A DNA stretch of 6,467 bases from Holosporaceae bacterium (GTDB lineage Bacteria; Pseudomonadota; Alphaproteobacteria; UBA3830), in assembly GCA_031258475.1 (NCBI GenBank), contig JAIRMS010000062.1, forward strand, positions 1 to 6,467. The letters run 5' to 3'. Both the position numbers and the translations under genes were made by a program. The first letter of the stretch is position 1; every line of letters begins with the position of its first letter. Below the pieces are notes generated by a model, which ran no database searches, had not been told where the DNA came from, and worked only from the letters and a program-made list of their open reading frames with translations. This document shows, piece by piece, positions 1-4,877 of this stretch.

Positions 1-54
1 AGATAAAACACTTTCGGAGAGCCTTTTCCAGATTCTGCAAAACTTCCTCCTCAT
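1..54 (-). CDS. Possible 5' end of a leftward gene (partial)
   Basis: Read on the minus strand, an AGGAGG at 46-51 lies five bases before a TTG at 38-40, giving a start MQNLEKALRKC that runs off the edge. Alternatively, ATG at 52-54 opens another frame beginning MRRKFCRIWKRL. Both frames stay open to the edge, but at most 18 codons are visible. The near-perfect ribosome-binding match is the only real support. It overlaps the plus-strand open frame 2-208, and at most one is likely to be real. Confidence 0.22.
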   Translation of the reverse strand, partial: MRRKFCRIWKRLSESVLS

Positions 55-208
55 TTTTGTCTTTCTTGCATTTTACCGGAACACTGATATGGCTCAGATA
101 ATTTCGCTAACAGAACCTAGAGAATATGTGAAAAATCAATTGGCAGAATTAGATAAAAAAAGAGAACAGCATACAACAATCTCTGTTCTAGTCCGAGGAG
201 CGTCTTAG
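2..208 (+). CDS. Possible 3' end of a hypothetical gene (partial at left edge) or a 39-aa small ORF
   Basis: The frame is open from the window edge to a TAG at 206-208, 68 codons in all. The upstream part would encode a hydrophobic stretch (LLIFVFLAF) and the downstream part a charged helix containing QLAELDKKREQ. If it is a separate small gene, ATG at 89 with CGGA eight bases upstream gives 39 residues. I recognise no family. A strong hairpin begins two bases after the stop, which fits the end of a transcript. The first 54 bases on the opposite strand also carry plausible start signals, so the two readings compete and this one is uncertain. Confidence 0.3.
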   Translation, partial: DKTLSESLFQILQNFLLIFVFLAFYRNTDMAQIISLTEPREYVKNQLAELDKKREQHTTISVLVRGAS

Positions 209-210
209 AA

Positions 211-233
211 ACTCGGTCGTTCTACGGCCGAGT
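211..233. terminator. Hairpin after the left-edge ORF, possible terminator
   Basis: ACTCGGTCG (211-219) pairs with CGGCCGAGT (225-233) through nine base pairs, one of them T-G, around the loop TTCTA. Two unpaired bases later, GAA at 208-210 can also pair with TTC at 236-238. The stem is GC-rich in AT-rich surroundings and follows the stop at 206-208 directly. No long T run follows on either strand, so intrinsic termination is only a possibility. It could equally be a repeat or an RNA-stability hairpin. Confidence 0.4.
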
Positions 234-281
234 AGTTCATATATTCAGGAATCTATGGACTCCAGCGATATGTATGATTAG

Positions 282-473
282 AATCAGGGCTGGTGGCAGA
301 ATTGTTGGTGTTTCGTGATATATAAAAATATAGACAAAATTCTTAAAGATATCCGTAGAAAAATTGCCCAAATATTGACTAAAATGCAACGGGGGGGGGG
401 GCAGCTCACAGAGACAGGCGATGCAAGCGCAAAATCTGTCAAAATGATGACAAAAATACCGACAAAGTTTTAA
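282..473 (+). other. Open frame containing an 11-G homopolymer, candidate detached 5' end of the TadE-like gene
   Basis: Between stops at 279-281 and 471-473 this frame is open. Possible starts are GTG at 315, ATG at 384 and ATG at 444/447. From GTG 315 it reads as a lysine-rich helix (KNIDKILKDIRRKIAQIL), then Arg-Gly-Gly-Gly across the G run at 391-401, then a charged tail to TAA. None of the starts has a clear Shine-Dalgarno sequence. One added G, or two lost, would send this frame into the pilin frame that is open from 383 to 1201. A single added base in the T run near 468-471 would do the same. I see no other function for 234-475. Confidence 0.35.
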
Positions 474-1201
474 AACTAAATCAAACAAAATCATCCGCAC
501 ATTCCTCCAAATCAATCCGCAAACTCCTCTCCAGCAGAGGCGCGATCCTCGTCGAATTCGCCCTTGGCGCTCCGATTCTGATTGCGGTTATGCTCTACGG
601 ACACGACATCTTCAAAATGGCCAGAATACGTGAACGAATGGAGTTCTGCGCTCACTGCGCCGTGAATATGATACAGAACGTATCTAGCAGCAATAAAGTT
701 ACCAAGCGTCACATAATAGATATTTCATATACAGCTGCTATGCCATTAGGCGTAAACAACATGGTGACGGCGTTGTTCTGTATTCAAGGAACAGGCACAA
801 ACATAGCCAAGATAATGTGGGTTGCGTACCAGTGTGGATTTAATCCGCCACAGTCCAGAAGTTTCGCTATATTAACCTCTGGAGCATCGTTGGCATCATA
901 CGGATGGATAAACGGATGGTCGAAATTTTCGACGAATCTAAAAGTTGGGGTCGAATATCCTTCCAATCAAATATATGAAGAGCTAAAAATTAACAGCGGA
1001 GAAACCAAAATGGCCTGCTATACCGCACTATATACTGGTGGAAATGCAGTATCCACGTCGGCGTTGAAGATGTTTCTTGTGTTGGATATAAAAGCTGATT
1101 TTACAGGCTTCACAGGTGGTCAAAAGCAATCTATATTCTTTCCTGCTACGGTAATCTTCACCCCCAAACCAGGACTGTTCAGCGAAACTCCTCCACAATA
1201 G
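383..1201 (+). CDS. TadE-like pseudopilin (Flp pilus minor pilin family), start unresolved
   Basis: This is probably a TadE/TadG-type protein: pseudopilins of the Flp/Tad secretion system, trimmed by a prepilin peptidase at the inner membrane and needed for pilus assembly. The signature is SSRGAILVEFALGAPILIA at 530-586: basic residues, a Gly (539) as cleavage site, Glu at mature position +5 (554), then one hydrophobic helix. The mature chain from 542 would be 219 residues, with a loosely conserved, Thr/Ser/Gly-rich exported region holding several cysteines. The frame is open from 383, but no ATG, GTG or TTG occurs in it before ATG 590. Starting at 590 would remove the cleavage site, Glu+5 and most of the helix, so that start is almost certainly wrong. 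A rare start, a frameshift at G11 (391-401) or loss of the 5' end remain possible. No other tad gene is visible here. Confidence 0.6.
   Translation, partial: NATGGGAAHRDRRCKRKICQNDDKNTDKVLKLNQTKSSAHSSKSIRKLLSSRGAILVEFALGAPILIAVMLYGHDIFKMARIRERMEFCAHCAVNMIQNVSSSNKVTKRHIIDISYTAAMPLGVNNMVTALFCIQGTGTNIAKIMWVAYQCGFNPPQSRSFAILTSGASLASYGWINGWSKFSTNLKVGVEYPSNQIYEELKINSGETKMACYTALYTGGNAVSTSALKMFLVLDIKADFTGFTGGQKQSIFFPATVIFTPKPGLFSETPPQ
391..401 (+). repeat. G11 homopolymer tract, candidate slippage site
   Basis: Eleven consecutive G lie in a neighbourhood that is otherwise AT-rich. The tract sits seven bases after an ATG (384) and upstream of the pilin signature. With 11 G, the upstream frame ends at 471-473. 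With 12 or 9 G, it would continue into the TadE-like frame. Long G runs like this slip during replication and are a known basis of ON/OFF switching in other bacteria. They are also a classic site of sequencing error. Confidence 0.6.
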
Positions 1202-1274
1202 CCCTCGGCATCAAAAATTTTAAAAAAATCACATGAAGGCCTAAAATTTTAACTATTTGTAAAAGTTTTGGTCG

Positions 1275-1280
1275 TATAAT
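1275..1280 (+). promoter_or_regulatory. Perfect TATAAT -10 box upstream of the 30-codon ORF
   Basis: TATAAT lies 36 bases before the GTG at 1316. No good -35 hexamer sits 17 bases upstream (the hexamer there is AACTAT), and the TTGTAA at 1257-1262 is too close. The perfect -10 alone makes a sigma70-type start near 1287 plausible. A transcript from here could also reach the two-gene operon downstream. Confidence 0.35.
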
Positions 1281-1315
1281 CAAATTCAAGATTGGTGATA
1301 TACGGAGAGGCGCCT

Positions 1316-1408
1316 GTGAAAATCTTACAGAAAATAGCGATGGTCGTGATGGTTGATGAAAACAAAGCCACTGATTATGTGCTTGTTACAACCTGGATTA
1401 GAAAATAG
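1316..1408 (+). CDS. Small ORF, 30 aa, hypothetical leader or gene remnant
   Basis: A GTG start is preceded by GGAGAGG at 1304-1310 with five bases of spacing, one of the best ribosome sites in the window. The product starts MKILQKIAMVVMV, a basic then hydrophobic N-terminus like that of an exported protein, continues with a short polar part, and ends at TAG 1406-1408. An 8-bp palindrome, AGGCGCCT (1308-1315), fills the space between ribosome site and start and overlaps the site. It could be a leader peptide for the operon that starts 56 bases further on, or the truncated front of a lost gene. No family recognised. Confidence 0.35.
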   Translation: MKILQKIAMVVMVDENKATDYVLVTTWIRK

Positions 1409-1437
1409 TTGAAACATTATCAACATAGTGATACTTT
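1409..1437 (+). promoter_or_regulatory. Possible sigma70 promoter of the exported-protein operon
   Basis: TTGAAA (1409-1414) is followed after 17 bases by TACTTT (1432-1437). GATACT (1430-1435) is an alternative -10 with a 15-base spacer. The start codon at 1465 follows within 30 bases, leaving a short leader that contains the GGAGG ribosome site. The -35 is good and the -10 poor. Confidence 0.35.
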
Positions 1438-1464
1438 AAATTTGAAAGTTTGATGGAGGTCTTT

Positions 1465-1998
1465 ATGAAGAAGGTGTTATATGCAGTGGTTGCTTTAACT
1501 TATATATGCGAGTTTAGCGAAGGGATGGATAGCGCAAACATTCTGGTAACGAATTTCTCAAACGCTAAGAAGTTTTGTGAGGCTGCCGTTAGAGAGCTGC
1601 AGATTCCTGGAAGAAGTGCAGCTGTAGATGGAACTGTAAGAAAAAAAATCGACGACATAGCAGCAGGGACAAAAATGCAGGAAGAGTGTAAGTTAGCCAT
1701 TTTAGAAAAGATTGATTCGGAATTAAAAAGTAGTTTTCCGTTTGTTACAAAAATGATACACAAGAAAGTTAATTCCATACTTGGTTCAAAAAAAGATATT
1801 AAAGATATATATGAAGATCCGGTACGGTTGGGTGTGCTGCTATGGAGAGGAATTTGCGTTGGACGAAAAAGCATAACCGATACGGAATTGGCACTTAGGG
1901 TGTTAAAGTTGTTGTGTGGAAGAGATAATGCTTTTTTAAGCGAAGAAGTTTATCCCGTAATGAGACAAGGAGAGCTTGCTTTATATGTTCCAGGATAG
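1465..1998 (+). CDS. Exported helical protein of unknown family, 177 aa
   Basis: I chose ATG 1465 because GGAGG at 1455-1459 lies five bases upstream; the in-frame TTG 1450 and ATG 1453 lie before or within that site. The N-terminus (MKK, then VLYAVVALTYI) is a typical signal peptide, with possible cleavage after Ser-Glu-Gly near residue 20. The Cys at residue 15 lacks a proper lipobox. The rest is charged, predicted mostly helical, and rich in Lys/Glu, with cysteines scattered through it (FCEAAV, EECKLA, GICVG, LLCGR). No domain or catalytic motif is recognised. The stop lies six bases before the GTG of the MBL-fold gene, so the two are probably one operon and both products leave the cytoplasm. 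A partner, chaperone or inhibitor of that enzyme is possible but is pure inference. Confidence 0.8.
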   Translation: MKKVLYAVVALTYICEFSEGMDSANILVTNFSNAKKFCEAAVRELQIPGRSAAVDGTVRKKIDDIAAGTKMQEECKLAILEKIDSELKSSFPFVTKMIHKKVNSILGSKKDIKDIYEDPVRLGVLLWRGICVGRKSITDTELALRVLKLLCGRDNAFLSEEVYPVMRQGELALYVPG

Positions 1999-2004
1999 AA
2001 TCTT

Positions 2005-3693
2005 GTGTCAAGATATTTACGAAGAGATAATGGCGAAATGACGATGAATGGAATTAACTGCTTGTTTTTTGTGTTGTTCTTTTTCTTGCATGGGTTATCC
2101 GAGTGCTTGGAGATGATGGCATGCAATGTAGGACAAGGAAATGGCATTTTTGTAAGGAACAAAAGCCGGGGAAGGGCAGTGGTGTTTGATTGTGGATATT
2201 TTTGGCGATCTGAAAAAAATGGAGGCGCGTGGAAAGATTTTACGCCAGGCGGAAAGGGAATGGCAGTTAGAAATTTTCTTCAGGGAATGGAAGTAACCAT
2301 CATTGTTACACACGAGCATTACGATCATTATTCTCTGCTAGACTCTTTGGAAGGGCTGTGCGAAACAAGTGCTACTTACATAAGCTGTGGTGGGAATGCA
2401 GGAAGCGGCGTTCCACGCTATACACCAATAAATCTTGTAGGAAATTCTCCTGTTGATTTTTCTGGTATTTTAGGTGACAATACCAAAGTAGAACAAATCT
2501 TTTATGGTACTCAGCCTCAGTCAACAAATGCGAATGACTTTAGCGCTCCTTTTGTTATTACTTATGGTGGAAATAAAATATTAATTACTGGTGATGCGTC
2601 TGGCTATTCTTTGAATCTTGTACAGCTGTATTTGAGGGATCACCCAGAGGATGAGGATAAGTTTGATAATATAACGCTCATGATTCTTCCACATCATGGT
2701 AGTAATGCTGATGGAGGGTATGCATGGTTTGATTTCGTTAAGAGTCACGTCTCTCGTGATTTTACTCTTCCTTTAGTAACGTTGATTTCCAGTGATCCAA
2801 ACGGGAAAGACAAGTTGCCGTGGTTTGGGGTAACAAAGTTTGTTTGTGGTAGGAATGGCGCGCCTTCAGAAGTACCTTCGCACCCGGTATCTACAGCGGA
2901 TGGCGACATACCTGTATGTGAGCCGGTTTTTTTAACTAAGAATGCACGGGTTGGTTTTTGGACAGTTGTTTTTGATTTGGAGGGGAATATCGGCTTGTAT
3001 GATGGAACTCCCAGCTCGCCTTTTTTTAATCAACTTCTTTATCAAATAGCAGAGCCGTTTGATTTTGCGGTCAAAATAGCTGAATATGATACAGCGTCAA
3101 CTCTCGATGAACAAAAAGATATTGTGCGAGATTTGGTGAGAAATGCTGTGTATCTCTATGGGAAAGAAGAACTTGGCTCGTATATGGAGATCGTATTTGA
3201 AAAAATTGCTAGAATTAAAGAGTCGGGTGGCGGTGACAGTTTGGCTATCGCATGCGCCGAGAGGTTTAGGGAAGATGATGTTGCCCGTGCTTATTTTGTG
3301 ACTTTTTTAGGCTTATGTATTAGGAGGTTTGGGATAAATATTTCGCAAGATTTTTTTATCACATGCATAAAATGCTTTCATACATTGTTTGAATCTCAAG
3401 AAGATAAGAAAATTATGTCTGGTGTTATTGCTGGGTATTTAGAATCTAGTACTGATGTCGATAAGTTAATTTTGAAATGTGTGCGCAATTACTATTCGAT
3501 TGGTTTTGGCGATTTTTATCCAGAGTTTCGTGAAAAAGTGATTGATTATCTTGCATCTAGAGTATCAAGTGGGTTAGATATAGCCCAAAAGAAGGAATAT
3601 GTGTCAAGCGTAATTGACAGCATGTCCGAAGGCTCCATGACAGAAGACGTGCTTTTTCTAAAAGGTGTCGTAGCAGTTCTGTCAGGTTCTTAG
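2005..3693 (+). CDS. Exported ComEC/Rec2-type metallo-beta-lactamase-fold hydrolase with unknown helical C-terminus
   Basis: Residues about 35-340 form an MBL-fold domain of the ComEC/Rec2 type: CNVGQGNGIFV near residue 40, VVFDCG near 60, the metal motif H103-E-H105-Y-D107-H108, ITGD197 and LPHH231GSN. These are the zinc ligands expected for a hydrolase. ComEC-family domains act on DNA, while other MBL relatives cleave phosphoesters or lactones, so the substrate is open. Unlike ComEC, there is no multi-membrane competence channel. A strongly hydrophobic stretch (residues 19-31, LFFVLFFFLHG) looks like a signal peptide, so the enzyme is probably exported. Residues about 350-562 are helical and unrecognised. 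GTG 2005 has AGGA nine bases upstream; ATG 2038 or 2044 would give a more usual, shorter signal peptide and may be the true start (549 aa from 2044). The gene follows the small exported protein by six bases. Confidence 0.8.
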   Translation: MSRYLRRDNGEMTMNGINCLFFVLFFFLHGLSECLEMMACNVGQGNGIFVRNKSRGRAVVFDCGYFWRSEKNGGAWKDFTPGGKGMAVRNFLQGMEVTIIVTHEHYDHYSLLDSLEGLCETSATYISCGGNAGSGVPRYTPINLVGNSPVDFSGILGDNTKVEQIFYGTQPQSTNANDFSAPFVITYGGNKILITGDASGYSLNLVQLYLRDHPEDEDKFDNITLMILPHHGSNADGGYAWFDFVKSHVSRDFTLPLVTLISSDPNGKDKLPWFGVTKFVCGRNGAPSEVPSHPVSTADGDIPVCEPVFLTKNARVGFWTVVFDLEGNIGLYDGTPSSPFFNQLLYQIAEPFDFAVKIAEYDTASTLDEQKDIVRDLVRNAVYLYGKEELGSYMEIVFEKIARIKESGGGDSLAIACAERFREDDVARAYFVTFLGLCIRRFGINISQDFFITCIKCFHTLFESQEDKKIMSGVIAGYLESSTDVDKLILKCVRNYYSIGFGDFYPEFREKVIDYLASRVSSGLDIAQKKEYVSSVIDSMSEGSMTEDVLFLKGVVAVLSGS

Positions 3694-4085
3694 CGAGGTT
3701 ATCTAAGGCGAAATTTTGCATGTCGGTTTTGGGATGAATTATGGGAATGTCACGCTATAGGGATGTTAAAGTAGCACTTAGGGGAAAATTTCCATGGATC
3801 TCAGCGATGGGAACATAGTTCACCAACACACATCACGAATCGAATCTGTCCGAAACACACCAACTGCAATGAAATCCACTCTCCCTCAGTCCATAAAAAA
3901 TGGGCATCACATAATCTCCGATTGCCCGAAATGTGGAGAGAAAATGGGAGATGGAGAGAGAAAGGCAACGCTTTTCCCAAGCTTCATCGATAAAATTGTC
4001 ATATAATAAAAACATAAACCCCTGTGGCGCAGCGCATATACCGCCAACTTCTCGCGCAAGTCAAGGCACTGCGTCAAGTAGTCGA
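3694..4085. other. Gene-poor stretch between the MBL operon and tRNA-Gln
   Basis: No convincing gene is visible. One plus-strand ORF at 3794-4006 (70 aa) has AGGGGA eight bases before its ATG and one CPKCGEK zinc-knuckle-like motif, but a single CxxC and a low-complexity sequence make it doubtful. A minus-strand ORF at 3833-4015 (60 aa, with FYGLRESGFHCSWC) overlaps it almost entirely and is equally unproven; one may be a remnant. From about 4022 to 4085, next to the tRNA 3' end, the sequence becomes GC-richer with short repeated words (GCGCAAGTCAA, TGCGTCAAGTA). No clear terminator follows 3693. Confidence 0.4.
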
Positions 4086-4159
4086 TGGCTGGGGAACGTG
4101 GATTCGAACCACGGTTGCCCGGTCCAGAGCCGGGAGTTCTACCGCTAAACTATTCCCCA
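4086..4159 (-). tRNA. tRNA-Gln (anticodon CUG)
   Basis: The minus strand folds into a full cloverleaf. The acceptor TGGGGAA (4159-4153) pairs with TTCCCCA (4096-4090). The D arm GTTTAGCGGTAGAAC contains the G18-G19 pair. The anticodon stem CCCGG/CCGGG encloses the loop CTCTGGA, giving anticodon CUG, which reads CAG. The T arm is CGTGG-TTCGAAT-CCACG. The U1-A72 pair and discriminator G73 agree with glutamine tRNAs. CCA is encoded (4088-4086). Length is 74 nt with a four-base variable loop and no intron. It points away from rlmE, so the two need separate promoters. Confidence 0.95.
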
Positions 4160-4171
4160 CCCGCTGTTGAT

Positions 4172-4177
4172 ATCATA
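4172..4177 (-). promoter_or_regulatory. Possible -10 box of tRNA-Gln
   Basis: On the minus strand, TATGAT lies 12 bases before the tRNA 5' end at 4159, a suitable distance for transcription starting at or just before the mature end. No convincing -35 box is found 16-18 bases upstream. The same short gap (4160-4238) must also hold the rlmE promoter on the other strand, for which I see no clear pair of boxes. Confidence 0.25.
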
Positions 4178-4238
4178 AAAACTCAGTTCTTTCTATACAT
4201 CGGATAAATATTCCTATATTTTTGCAACAGGGACGACG

Positions 4239-4877
4239 TTGGCGGTGATGAAAATTAGGGGAAACAGAAAATTATCGTCGAGATTGTGGCTCGATAGGCA
4301 TGTCCACGACGTCTACGTCAAGCGAGCTCATCTGGAGGGGTATCGTTCCAGAGCGGCGTTCAAATTAATGGAGCTGGACGACAAATTCCACCTGATAAAA
4401 AATGCAAAGCGTATCGTGGATCTTGGCGCTGCTCCCGGAGGCTGGAGTCAGGTATTGGCTAGCAGGTCCTCCCAGGATGCAAGGATAGCGGCCATCGATC
4501 TTCTTCCATTTGATCCGCTGGATAGGGTTCAACAATTCTGTGGAGATTTTGAAAATGAAAGCAATCTGCTGGACATAATGAATTATCTGGGACAGAAGGC
4601 AGATTTAATTGTGTCGGATATGGCTCCATCGACGGTTGGCCACGCCAAGACGGATCATATTCAAATAATGGGGCTGGCGGAGAGTGTTCGTTCTTTTGCC
4701 ATGTCCTCCCTCGGAAACACGGGAGCGTTCGTTGTAAAAATCTTTCAGGGGGGAAGGGAAAAGCTTTTTTTCGAATCTCTGAGGGAAAATTTTCTGAAGG
4801 TCTGTTTTTTTAAGCCAAAATCCAGTCGCAGTTTGTCTGCTGAAATGTATATCGTTGCAATGGAATTCAGGGGATGA
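4239..4877 (+). CDS. rlmE: 23S rRNA (uridine-2552-2'-O)-methyltransferase RlmE (FtsJ/RrmJ)
   Basis: RlmE uses SAM to methylate the 2'-OH of U2552 in the A loop of 23S rRNA during late 50S assembly. The 212-residue length matches the family (209 in E. coli). The Rossmann methyltransferase shows the SAM-binding loop VDLGAAPGGWSQ (60-71), IDLLPFDP (86-93), SDMAPSTVG (126-134), VVKIFQG (165-171) and EMYIVA (202-207). The catalytic K-D-K-E set is complete: K42, D127, K167, E202. TTG 4239 has AGGGA six bases upstream; GTG 4245 and ATG 4248 are in-frame alternatives, a few residues shorter, which cannot be ruled out. The stop overlaps the rsmB ATG in ATGA, so the pair is probably one rRNA-modification operon with coupled translation. 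Confidence 0.95.
   Translation: MAVMKIRGNRKLSSRLWLDRHVHDVYVKRAHLEGYRSRAAFKLMELDDKFHLIKNAKRIVDLGAAPGGWSQVLASRSSQDARIAAIDLLPFDPLDRVQQFCGDFENESNLLDIMNYLGQKADLIVSDMAPSTVGHAKTDHIQIMGLAESVRSFAMSSLGNTGAFVVKIFQGGREKLFFESLRENFLKVCFFKPKSSRSLSAEMYIVAMEFRG

Noticed and set aside
467..480. Programmed -1 frameshift at GTTTTAAAAC to join the ATG 444 frame to the pilin
   Set aside because: The bases do not form a standard X-XXY-YYZ slippery heptamer in the right frame and I see no downstream stimulatory hairpin; a simple indel is more likely.
237..515. Minus-strand ORF of 92 codons reading through the G tract as a proline run
   Set aside because: It overlaps the pilin 5' region, has no ribosome site or recognisable domain, and its cysteine- and phenylalanine-rich composition is that of antisense AT-rich DNA.
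1211..1252. Inverted AAAATTTTA/TAAAATTTT words after the TadE-like gene as a terminator
   Set aside because: The match is pure A/T with a long loop, expected by chance in AT-rich DNA, and it lacks a GC stem.
3933..4148. Plus-strand ORF of 71 codons ending inside the tRNA
   Set aside because: Its last third is simply the antisense of tRNA-Gln and the rest is low-complexity; there is no start signal.
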